In this document: piece after piece, positions 35,764 to 46,969 of the stretch
How positions within the stretch are numbered: position 1 is the stretch's first letter
How the letters are laid out: each line of letters begins with the position of its first letter
NCBI GenBank assembly: GCA_021464415.1
Contig: CM038465.1
Location: 80,014,919-80,078,918 of the forward strand
Source: Lonicera japonica
Lineage: Eukaryota; Streptophyta; Magnoliopsida; Dipsacales; Caprifoliaceae
Direction: 5' to 3'
DNA length: 64,000 nucleotides
Made by a program: the position numbers and the translations under genes
The notes under the pieces: model-generated
The model's input: only the letters and a program-made list of their open reading frames with translations
What the model was told of the DNA's origin: nothing
Database searches by the model: none

Positions 35764-38061
35764 TAAGTTGCTCCCATAAATTATCCCTAATAAAGTCTAT
35801 GTATGTCTTGTTAATCCATATCCGTAACTCACCTCCAAAGATCAAGATAATATGATGATGCAGCCCTTATTTGTCTTGAACATATAATACAAGTGCGTTG
35901 GAAACAAATTCATAAAAATTACTCAAGAAACGACAATAAAAGTTAACCATGAAGTTAATTGTTTAATTATTTCTTTGGGCTTGGAGGAGTGGCGATCAGA
36001 GCAATTAACAGTTACTTTTCAATTTAAGTTGTAGAAAAAAAGAGTAACAGAACAAATCATACAAAGGAGCCAGTAGAACAACAAATTGATAATCAAACTG
36101 CATCAGTCCCCGCTCAGACTTTCATCAATTTGTTAATGTAAATCAGTTACGCTAATTTATCATATTAATAACTCACCTGGAATCATCTTTGAGGATTTTG
36201 CCAGGACCTGCACGTGATACAAATATCCCTGAGTATTAGAATAACTAATTCATTAGTTGTTTACCTGCAGCAGTTACGAAGTTGAAAGAAAGACACCATA
36301 AAAACAAACCTGAACAAAGTTGATTGGATGGAGGACAAAGTTACATCTGTTGATCCTACCAGAGATTAACAGATTAACTTATCCATTTTTCAATGAACTT
36401 TTTACACAGACTGATGTGGCACCAATCAAATTAACTTACGAGTCCACACTTAGTGTTTTGTCCATCTCTCTCACCGCCACACAGTTTGTATAAAGAAAAA
36501 TGTGCAATTTTTCAGTAGTTTAGCATTATTCAATAAGGAATTATACATCTTGGCTCCTCTGGTATAGCCCATTATCTTTCACATTCTGAGATTGACAAAG
36601 AGTTGCATAAAGTCATAAACAACCTAAACTAGTTACCGTTGCAGACAAGTTTTCACCTTGAAACTGTTAGATAAAGAATGATCCAATAAGGTTACCATTG
36701 CAAAGATCATCCATGTAAACTTTAAATGGTCATTTAAAGAAAATGGCCTCAGGTAAACAAAGTTTGAACTTGGAGACATTAGTTCACACAGTTCACTTTT
36801 TTCAGATGAACAGAAACTATCACCTAGGGTTGGTCTAATCATTTTGGGTTGCTAATTCTCACTTGGACACACCGACGCACCTTAGTGTTCTTGATACTCA
36901 CAATTGACGACTGTATTTACCACTGCACAAGGAATGGCGAAGATTCATCCAATAAGTTCCAATGGACAATGGAACATTAACCCTACTTTTATTGGGTTGG
37001 AACATAATCTTTTTATGCTTCAGTAAAACGGAACCAGTGTTATGACATTTTGAACTGTACTGTAAATTTAAAGGATGCATTAAAAACGCCATAAATAGGG
37101 ATTTTGAATTTGCCTGGGCATGGTAACTAATGTACTTTAACGCTTCAATTCCCATAGCTGGGCCAATGGTATTTGTAATGCCAGCACTCCAGTAACTCCA
37201 GCATGGAGCACCACCACTACCACTGCTAAACCAAAGCTTTATCACGGAAGAGTAAGAATCTCAAAATTATTACTTAATTCCATATCCATATTCTAGTAAA
37301 ATTAGCATATTCCAAGTAAAGGTTCAAGAAACGTGAACGAAATATGAAGAGTAAAAAATTAAAGTAATTTTAACTTACTTATGAACGACCATACCAAACA
37401 AACTACACTTTGTGCCAGGTTTAGGAATGCTAGGTGTTCAAACCTCTTCTTGTCTGGACCAAATTGCTTGGTAGATCTGATTAATCAAGTAACAAAAGAA
37501 ATGTTCAATATTTTACAAACTCAGCTAGTAACTCAGGCGAGGAATAGAAAGAGCACTACGGTCCAATGAGCAGGGCAATAAAGTCAGTGAAGTGAATTGG
37601 AGATGATTCGTAGTAAACAAAGGCTACAAATAAGAACGCCATTCATCCAAAGAAGATCCTCAAAATAACTTCTGAGCAAAGCAAGCCATACATACAAGTG
37701 CATTTAGACGTATTAAAGTAATATTATGCCAAACTAAGACAACGATACTCATAGAACTGCTTGCAATTATAATTTCTGAATTAACCTCCACGAATAAGCA
37801 TAAGTCATAATACTTGGAAACTAAAAAATCCATTTATTCATACACACAATGTTTTTAAATTCTACAGTTCCAATGGTTCTGCTAATGTATATGTCGTAAT
37901 TTAAACTGATGATACATATTATAAAAATTCCAAGGTGCAAACATATAAGTTTCTTACAAGGTCTCTTGAAGGACGCCTTGATATATATAAGCAGACCAAA
38001 TGCCGACGACACAAAAGGTGAGCACCAGTACACGGCGGAGTCCGGTGCCGTGAGACTCCAT

Positions 38062-38708
38062 CCTCAAATGTCGGCGGAATATCCACGTCGATTTTCCGGC
38101 CAAAGAAGGATGAGAGAAATAGAGCTTAACTGAAAATTGAAAGCAAAGGGAACAACTCAACTTCAGTTTTAACTGTTTGCCGTTGGAGTGGTGAGTCAGT
38201 TAGTGTATCGTTTACAAGTCAGCTACGTCGAATTTCCTCGTGGAAGAGGGTCATTGGTTTCATGACTTATTGTAACGCCTCCTATTGGTTGAACAACACT
38301 TAACTGAGAGTGATTAGTACACAAAATCATATATTTATAAATTCTAAAATTGGATGGAACCCACTTAATTAAAGGGTTAATATTTCCGACCAACAAAACA
38401 CAATTTTATTCTTATTTTTATTTGGTCATTGACAATTGAATAAATTGCATGTTATTGGATTGCTAAGAGCGGAATATAAATTTATATATTTAATATTTAG
38501 GAATCGAGTAAAGTATTGTCAAACTTATACTAAAGGATTGTCAAACTTATACTTAGTTTTCAAAACTTGAATAACACAGTTTACTTGATTCACAAGAATT
38601 AAATGAAAAATGGAAATAAAACCAAGTGTTTCCTAGAGTAAAAATATCATGGCCCTTAATTAATCTTCTTACCCTACTTTAAATTTCTAACCTTAATAAT
38701 TTAACTTT
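38062..38708. other. Gene-free stretch upstream of the transporter pseudogene
   Basis: It holds the promoter side of the pseudogene (38062-38300) and AT-rich DNA. A degenerate family-B palindrome stretch lies at about 38495-38610 (GAATCGAGTAAAGTATTGTC and a short direct repeat TTGTCAAACTTATACT). Confidence 0.5.
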
Positions 38709-38862
38709 TGTTGAAGGAAATTACGTATAATGTGTTATCGTCTAAATATAATATATATTATGGGTCATATTGGGTTTCTTTGTAAACCTTATTTACTATT
38801 GTATTCATACATTACTTAAAGGAAATATCTAATAAAAGATATAATTAATTATTCCTACAACA
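38709..38862 (+). repeat. Left LTR of the copia element
   Basis: It begins TGTTGAAGGAAATTACGTAT and ends ATTCCTACAACA. It is about 80 percent identical to 40633-40788, so the insertion is old. Confidence 0.88.
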
Positions 38863-40094
38863 CGTTATCAGCACGCTCAAAGCTAACAACCCTAACACTA
38901 AGAAAACCTTAGTCGTCGGCCGCCTTCACCTCTAGTCTCCTCCCTCATAGCCCAACCTTCACGGTATGCATGCTTATATTGATTTTGGGCTTTGATTGCT
39001 ACTTTTACGTTGTAGCTGTATATGTCGATGATATGAACATAATAGGTACTCTTGATGAAATAAGAGAAACCACTATTTACTTTGAATCCGATTTTGAGAT
39101 GAAAGATCTTGGGAAAACCTAATTCTGTCTAGGTCTTGAACTAGAACATTGAGTTTATGGAATATTAATCCACCAGTTTGCATATGTCCAAAAGATGTTA
39201 AGGCTATTTAATATGGACAAAATGCATCCTGCCAGCACTTTCATAATCAGTCGAAGTTTGGATCCAAAAAAATATCCATTTCGTCCAAAGGAAGATGACG
39301 AAGAGGTGTTGGGAGCTGAAATTCCTTATCTAAATGCAACACGCGCATTATTGTACTTGGCCCAATGTACTCGACCAGACATAGCATTCTCAATGAACTT
39401 GTTAGCTAGACTTAACTCAGCGCCAACGCAGCATCATTAGAACGGTATCAAGAATATTTTTCGATATTTAAAAGGAACCATTGACTTGAGATTGTTCTTT
39501 CCCTACAGAGAGGCAAAAGTAATTATAGATTATATGACAATCTCTAAAGTAAGTGTCGATGTCGAAAAAGCTAACTCCTACATTGAAACCACAAATGATA
39601 TTTTATTTGGTTTTGCTGATGCAAGGTACCTTTTTAACCCACATAAAAGTCGTTCTCAAACTGGTTATGTGTTCACTATTGGGAACACATCAATATCTTG
39701 GAGATTAACCAAGCAAACTCTTGTGGCTACCTCATCAAACCACTCTAAGATCATCACTCTACATGAGGTGATTCGTGAGTGTATACGGTTAAGGGCTATC
39801 ATTACACATATACGAAGGGACTAGTAGTTTGAGTTTTACCGCTGAAGAGCCTACTTACATTTATGAAGACAATGCAGCTTGCATTGAACAGATGAAAGCT
39901 AGGTTATATCAAAAGTGATAATACAAAACATAAATTTCTAAAGTTCTTTCTATAATCAGCAACAACAGGCTCTCTTCAAGATTTAAGTGAATCAAGTAAG
40001 ATCTGAGGAGAATGTAACATATTTGTTTACCAAATCTTTGCCTAAAGCTATATTTGAGAAACATATGAAAAGCATAGGAATGCGTAGCTTTTCC

Positions 40095-40600
40095 AAACTC
40101 CCTTGATTGATGTAAGGATCAGGGGAAGTGTAAACTTAAGAAGAAGTCTAACACATACAAGTTATCGATCGCGTTGTACTATTTTCCTTCAACCAAGGTT
40201 ATTTTTTCCCATAGGGTTTTGTTACTTAGTAATGTTTTTAACAAGGACAACGATTCATGCATAAGCTTTTCAAATTCCTTGATTAATGTAAACATCATGG
40301 TGAGGTGTAGACTTGAGGGGGACTCTAATATCGACATGATATTACGTTATACTCTTTTCCTTAAACCAATGATTCATTTTTTTCTTACTGGATTTTGTTA
40401 CTTGGCAAGGATTTTTAACGAGATAACGATACGTGCAAACTCTATTGATCGAAATAAAGATCAAATAGAAGTATAGACTCAACGGAGGAAGTCTAACATA
40501 ATTATCATAATGTTGTACTTTTTTCCCTTCGATTCAAGATTATTTTTTCCTATAGGATTTTTGTTACTTGACAAGATTTTAATAAGGCAACAAGACATGT
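40095..40600 (+). repeat. Three diverged tandem units (about 170 bp) in the copia 3' untranslated region
   Basis: Each unit has a start like TTGATTGATGTAAGGATC or TTGATTAATGTAAACATC, then AGTGTAAACTTAAG / GGTGTAGACTTGAG / AGTATAGACTCAAC, TCTAACA or TCTAATA, then TTTTGTTACTT and a GGCAACAAGACATG-like end. Units start near 40103, 40278 and 40445. Such repeats before the polypurine tract are common in copia elements. Confidence 0.75.
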
Positions 40601-40632
40601 ACCACTCTATCTCCAACTCAGCATAAGGGAAA

Positions 40633-40788
40633 GTGTTAAAGGAATTATGCATAGTGTGCTATCGTTTAAATAAAATATGTATTATGGGTCATATTGGGCT
40701 ACCTTGTAAATCCTATTTACTATTGTATTCACACCATATTTAAAAGGAATTATCTAATAAAAGATATGACTTAGTTATTCCTACAACA
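40633..40788 (+). repeat. Right LTR of the copia element
   Basis: It begins TGTTAAAGGAATTATGCATA and ends ATTCCTACAACA. The shared middle block is TATTATGGGTCATATTGGG. Confidence 0.88.
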
Positions 40789-40793
40789 ACTTA

Positions 40794-43389
40794 TTCACTA
40801 AATTCACCTCATCATTTATTTGCCCCTGTTGGTTATTTTTGTCCCAATTTTTTTTTTTACTTTATTTTTCTCCTCTCACTCTATCTCTTAGATCTCTTCA
40901 TTAATTCAATTTTCTTGGTTTAATAATATGCGCTCGCCAGAATTATTATTAAGATTGTGGACTGATTATTTCAAAATTTTAAATAAAATACAATTTTTTA
41001 TGGTCAATTAATTTTCAATAGAATTGAATTATAAAATTTTCGTTAATGTGAATGCGCATTGTTATAACTTATACGTAATTTTAAATCTATTGTAATAGAA
41101 AAAAATGAATAATCCCATCTCTCATTAACTTAGTATTTATGATGGGTGAAAACTAAATTGTAGTGAAACAGTTTTACAATTTTACCCAACATAAAGATTT
41201 TCCCTTAAATTATGTCCACAATCATTAGTATAGATTGATATGCCAAGAAATTGATACATTGTATTCCATTAATATATACTTTGGAGAGCATATATTATTA
41301 CATTTGTTGTGTTTTTGAAACTTTTCAGGTGTTTCGAATTAAATCAAGAAGTTTTCGAATAAAAAAAAATTGGCTGCGCGCAACTGCTGTATTCAAGAAA
41401 ACTTTGGCATTAATACGTACGTAAGGAATTTGAAGAAAACTCTAGAGACAAAAGTTCTAGATCTTTAAGTTAGCTACGCGTGGGTGAAAACTTTGCGTTG
41501 ATCGGAGTGCAAAGTTATGGCCGAAATACAATCAGTGTACCAATATAATTAATTCTAGCGAGCCCATCTAACTAACTAGAGAATTGGCCCAATATGCAAA
41601 CCATGCAGCAACCCACTGGCCCATGTGGTTCATAATCCAAGCTCAAGCCCATCTAATAACACCCTAAGTCATCAGCTCATCTCAATTATAAAAGAATGGA
41701 AACAGCAGTCGCAGGAGGAGAGAATCGTGCACAGTTTTCGAAGTAGCAATATTTATTTTTTTTCTTTTATTGATAAGAGTGAATAGCATAGAGAGCTGTT
41801 TTTTTTTTACTATTTTGTTCTTTGATCCAAGTGCACACAAAAGAAAGCAGTTGATTTTTTTATTTCTTTCTTCTTTTAAGCATTTTTTTTAGATTAAAGA
41901 CTTTTAATTTTATTTAGGATACATCGAGCCGGCAATTTATTAAGCAATAAGGGATTAATATTTTTATTATTTTTGGAGCAGATTCGCTTGATACAATTAA
42001 TCCCATATTTTATTTTAATTTTTTACTTTTTTAATTTATTTGTGCGTACCCGAGTAAGTATTTAATTTATTTATGTATTATTTAATTATGTTTTGTGTTT
42101 TAATCACAAGCATGCTAGGCAAGATTATTTTCTAGGGTTGAGAATGAGTATATTTGATTGATTACCTTGCACGTACTCATGCCAATTGACTCTACCAATT
42201 TAATACTTTAATAGTAAAAATAATTATTTCTATTGAATGTCTATTTTAATTGATAAAAATAAAATTGGATTCTCATTATTTTTTGTTAGATTCACCTTAT
42301 GATTTGTTGAGAGTGGATATATGGTGTGTTTTGACAGATATAATAAGTGTTTTGATCTTATACACACGTTTGGCTGTGAAAGAATTAATAATTAGATTTT
42401 AAAAATTAATTGGACTTAATTGAATTTATTTTTCCGCATTTAATAGAGTCGAGAGACCAAATTAGTGCAAGACGGAGAATAGAGTTTGTTGGGTATGAAT
42501 ATTAGGAACATGATATCAAATATATGACTCTGCTACCCTAGTATTTTATTAATTGATTATTTTATTAGTATTTTTATTAATTTATTATTTTATTCGTATT
42601 TTTAGTTGATAAATCATCCCATTAAATTTTTAAGCTAGATTAGTAATTAATTAGAATTAGTGAGTGAAATATGTATGTTCTATCCGTCAAGTTCTTACGG
42701 TTCGACCTCGCTCTTGCCTAAGCTATGCTAGTATCTGATTCGTACACTTGCGAGTATATAAAATTTTCACAACATAGATCTATGTTATTACATGTTATTA
42801 ATTTGTTTATACAAGACTTACCAAAAGTTTATGTTCATTTAAAAAACTAACAATGTTGTGGGTATGTGTTTATTTCTTATAATAAAATATTACTTCCATT
42901 ATGTAAGTATTAACTCAAATAAATGTAACACATCATAATATTAGTTTATTGCAAATATTGCCTTTATCACAAGCCCTATATCTTGTATTCCCGAAATTAT
43001 GAATTATTTTTGTCATTAAATAATTAGGTAAATATTTTAAATTAGCGAAGAAATTTTCATTACTAAATGTTCATATTATGTAATCATATATGTTTAAGTA
43101 AATTCACCATCTTTAGGAGGATGAATTTGAAAGTTTTTTTATGAAAACTAGTGGGCCGAGAAGTAAGTTCTCTCAAATTAGGGTGATAAGTATAATATAG
43201 CGAGTCCATTTAAAATCACCCAAAATTTTATTTAAGAAATAATACCACATTTCCCCCCCAAAAAAATTAGGGTTATGTTACTTCTACCCACATTTTTACT
43301 TACTACCACTCCCACCCAACCATTTTCACTTAGGGTGATTTTAAATAAATCCACCTAAACTATCGGTTCATCTACCCTAAAAATTTTGA
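40794..43389. other. Gene-free stretch, probably old retroelement DNA
   Basis: No ORF of note. 41390-41560 (GGAGTGCAAAGTTATGGCCG) and 42690-42780 (TTCTTACGGTTCGACCTCG, then GTACACTTGCGAGT) resemble stretches often seen in and next to plant gypsy-type LTRs. I could not find paired LTRs or coding domains, so this is only a suggestion. Confidence 0.4.
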
Positions 43390-43395
43390 AGGTTG

Positions 43396-43530
43396 ACCAT
43401 TTATTGCTTGTTCATACCAAAAATAATTTTGTAAGTTTATCTTATTAAAAATTATTACTAATAAATTAACAAATTGGAACCTTCCTAATACCCTTTCTTT
43501 TCGATGACATAAAAGCCTAATTTTATGCCA
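43396..43530. repeat. Dispersed direct repeat, copy 1
   Basis: The segment containing ATTATTACTAATAAATTAAC and AATTGGAACCTTCCTAATAC recurs almost unchanged at 44725-44874. Both copies end at CATAAA(A)AGCCTAATTT. It is non-coding. Confidence 0.88.
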
Positions 43531-44724
43531 TTTCATTTGAAGGGCGCAAAAGTATTTTATCCAAGCTCCAAGCACGTGCAAGAACCGAGTTCGCCGTTTG
43601 TACGTTCACTATAGACCGTGTTGAAACCCATCCAAAGCCTGACATGTGGCGAAAACAAAATGGAAGCGTGCCTAACATGCCCAACGGCTACTTGCCAATT
43701 TCCCACTACCCAAACAACCTCCAATTTTCTTTCCACTCCCCTCAAACGTGGACAATGAGGTTTATCACATTGTAACAACTAGTTCCTTACATCTATAAAA
43801 GGAAGTAGCCCATAACATTTAAGATCACCTGAAAAGAAAAATAAGGCAATCCTTTATCAACTTGCATCTACGACCGTTATCAATAAGAATATTTATTAGT
43901 TTTTACCAGAAGGTGGGCGTAAACCAAACCTATCATTCATTAGCTGGGAGGACCACTCTTATAAAAAATTTGTGTGTTCTTCCTACTCATTCTTTTTTTA
44001 ACACTTGTCCATAAATTCATGTGTGAGCAGCATTTCTTGCCCAAAAGATTTGGTGACCTTACAATTCTCCATTGCATCAAAACCTATTATTTCTTATGCA
44101 TTTTATTATTTATATAGCATATGCATATATATACATAAAATTTCAAGCGCGGATCAATCCATCGGACCGGACTGATCCATACCAGAAATGCACTATATAT
44201 ATACACAAATTACTTATTCATTATAAATACTCATTTTACTAAAAAAATTATTAATTATTCTCAACTCAAAGATTTTTCTTATATTTGCCATTCACACAGT
44301 TTTTTACCATATTTTAGCTTCTATTCAACCTTGACTTGAATCTGGGTGCTTGATATTGTCATTTTTTGAGACACCAATGTGAAGGAAAGATGGCAAAGTA
44401 TACTTTATTCATGATATGACCATTTATATGTTTATAAGATATCATGAAGCACACTTTAATGGTATAGTAGTAAAAAAAATAATATAGCAAACTATTTACA
44501 TTGAAATCAAATTAAATTACAACGGCGACAAATGTGATATTTTCAGAAGATATCATTAGTATATATATATATATATAAGTAATTGAATAAATATTAATGA
44601 AACTCATTCACATTTTCCTTTTGTTTTTTTAATATATATTTTTATATCAATGAAACAAATAAGTTTGAAGAGGGTGGACAAATGTTCCCAACCAATTTCA
44701 TAATTAGAAATTTGTTTTATTTGT

Positions 44725-44874
44725 GCATTTATTGCTTGTGTCTCTATGTTATTTCATACTACAAAAATAACTTTGTAAGTAAATATCTTATTAAAAATTA
44801 TTACTAATAAATTAACAAATTGGAACCTTCCTAATACCCTTTCTTTTCGATGACATAAAAAGCCTAATTTCATA
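44725..44874. repeat. Dispersed direct repeat, copy 2
   Basis: It matches 43396-43530 in the same orientation, 1.33 kb apart, with a small insertion near its start (GTCTCTATGTTATTTC). The pair could be LTR remnants or two insertions of one element. Confidence 0.88.
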
Positions 44875-46966
44875 CAAATAGGGTTTGAACTTGCATTTTC
44901 GTAGCCCTTGAGTTCTTTTTCGAAAATATACTTTTGCTTTGGTTTTGCCATAGTTCTATCATCATCTAGCTATGCTCAAGCTTTTCTTCGAAAAAAATTT
45001 CACTTTGAATTCATTTTACCTACATCACCATGCCCTAAAAGAATAATCTATTGCCCTGTTAAACTACCGTTGACGGGGTTCAGACCCTGCTCTCAGTTCA
45101 TACATTACTTATAACTTTGTACTTAAAGTACTAGACACAAAACCATGGCCAATCTGAGGGTATGGCAAAAAAGGCAATCTCTTTTGGCCAAATTTTTTTA
45201 TACCTTTTAGGGCCCCCAAATTTATGTGTCCATGTAAATATTGTTTTATGTAGAAGCAAAAAAACACACTTACATATTATAAAATCTCAACATTTACGCA
45301 CAAAAAAGACTAATTCAAGTAACAAAAATTTACATACATGAATCCTTTAACAGTAATAACATATCAATTATTGAATTTATTTTAAATTTAGCTAAGATAA
45401 TTTTAATTTTACATTTGTAGTGTTAATGGGTCCATTTTCAAAGTTCACCTTCGGCCCCCGAAACTTTCGGACTGGCCTTACACAAAAAACATGCGATGTG
45501 ATATGCAGATCTTTTGGTTATGATCAACAAACATGCCTATACCTTCTTTCTCCACGTGAGAGGCAAGTTAGCTAGCTTTTATATAATGAACTCGATATCT
45601 TCTCACTGATATTCTTAATTTTCCATTTTTTGGGTATTCTAAATTCCATTTTCCCAATCTCAACCCTATTTTGTTTTCTTTTGTAAGATTACACTCCGGA
45701 GATTTAAAAACCTCTTTTTCTAGCCATGTGCTCGAGGGAGTCCATATACTTTAATTTATTCTTTTAAGTTTACACAATGCATTTTAAAGAAAGAGTGGAA
45801 GAGTAGTATAGGCTTGGTAATGACCAATGAGTTATATTCCATCTGATTGTTGACTTCTTGTTGTGCTTGAGTTTCACAAGTTTGTATCGCCAAGTCCTTT
45901 AGTAACTTATGTACGTGGAAATGTATGCAAAACAAAAGCATCGTGCTCGATCTACAAGTCTTTGCCACTTATTTGTTTTTGATAATTTTATTTTTACTAT
46001 CAATTTTATGATAGATATTTAGAAAATAATATTTTTCAGACTTTTATATATATAGAATTTAAATATGTGTTAGTTAAAGACTTCGCTTCATTCTCATTCT
46101 ATGTCATTTAATAATTTTAAAATAGTTGGACAATATCTTATATTATAATTTTTGAGATTTACTTGTTTAATATATAAATTCTAAATTTATAGTATTTACA
46201 ATATTTTTAAAATGCCCGTGTAGTGTGCAAGGTTCAAAACTAGTTATGAAAACCTCATTATTCTATTAACAGTGCTTCGAAAGTTCAAATATCAAACTTG
46301 GGAGAAGTATACGTACTGTGGAATTAGTTACCAAACAAAATCATTGAAGTTAAGCCAGATATATTGCCTCAACTAAGACATAAAATAATCAAACTTATGA
46401 TTAATAAACAAATTAATTAATTTGTCAAATACCCCCCTCTAGCCCGACAAATAAATTATTGCACAACTTTATTAATTTAAGAGCGTGACTTGATTTGAAG
46501 AAAAGAAAAGACTTTTTAAGTCTTCCATTCTAGACCGTGCTCCCAAGGAATTGTTCAATCGATAGGCTCCACCACATCGACTGTGCGGTGTGGCCCAAAT
46601 TGATTCATATACATGCTCAAAGAACAAAATTTCTAGTGATATTTAATTTGGACGGACAAGTGTACTCTTATTAGAGGTATTGCTTCGAAATCAACCAAGT
46701 CAACCATATAGCTTATTGCTTTATAGGACTTTTGTTTTAATAAGATAAGATTCCAAAATGGTGGGTCCAAAATGTCCAATGAGAAGGTGGAGTTGGCACA
46801 AAGAGAAATTCCCTGCAATTTTTTATTTTTCCAATCTTGAAAAATTGGCGGATCCTTCTTCCCTTTTCACACTTTTGGAATAAATTTAATGTATAATTTA
46901 AAAAGAATACAATATAAAAAAGTTTAGCAATAATTGTTTGGCATCCTAAAAAGTGGATAGTTTGCC
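44875..46966. other. Gene-free AT-rich stretch
   Basis: Short ORFs at 44908-45114, 45756-45968 and 46633-46818 have no recognisable product. At 46211-46244 a small hairpin (GCCCGTGTAGTGTGCAAGG) followed by AAAACTAGT resembles a decayed Helitron 3' end; no 5' end was identified. Confidence 0.45.
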
Positions 46967-46969
46967 TAA

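Larger units (their letters stand above)
31505..38061 (-). pseudogene. UTR3: Broken UDP-galactose/UDP-glucose transporter gene (UTR1/UTR3 type)
   Basis: Minus-strand exons: 37958-38061 (start MESHGTGLRRVL, then GIWSAYIYQGVLQETL), 37379-37476 (STKQFGPDKKRFEHLAFLN), 37114-37244 (YWSAGITNTIGPAMGIEALK), 36177-36207 (VLAKSSKMIP), 34937-35040 (MLMGTLVYGIRYSIPEY), 34560-34681 (LNLAFDGFTNATQDSIAT), and 34262-34410 (YPKTSAWDIMLGMNFWGTIY). This last exon is cut after AAWDI and resumes at 31505-31759 (YCLCGAVGQNFIFLTIS, then SGNPLSTKQWGSV and a stop). The family moves UDP-sugars across ER/Golgi membranes with about ten membrane spans. Lesions: a 2.5-kb MULE inside the coding exon, giving an immediate TAG; an 8-bp insertion at about 31631-31638 shifting the frame after FVSIVV; acceptor AG changed to CG before exon 3; a GC donor after exon 3; P to H in the ISYPAQ motif. 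Probably non-functional. Confidence 0.88.
38709..40788 (+). mobile_element. Internally deleted Ty1/copia retrotransposon with two short LTRs
   Basis: LTRs of 154 and 156 bp lie at 38709-38862 and 40633-40788, both TGTT...CTACAACA. Flanking 5-mers ACTTT and ACTTA match at 4 of 5. CGTTATCAGCACG follows the left LTR as a primer-binding-type site, and a purine tract (AAGGGAAAG) precedes the right LTR. The interior starts late in reverse transcriptase, with AVYVDDMNIIGT (YVDD at 39021-39032), and runs on to YLNATRALLYLAQCTRPDIA and RNase H (SRSQTGYVFTIGNTSISW). Frame breaks occur at 39119, 39168, 39438 and near 39823. Gag, protease, integrase and most of reverse transcriptase are absent. It cannot move itself. 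Confidence 0.9.
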
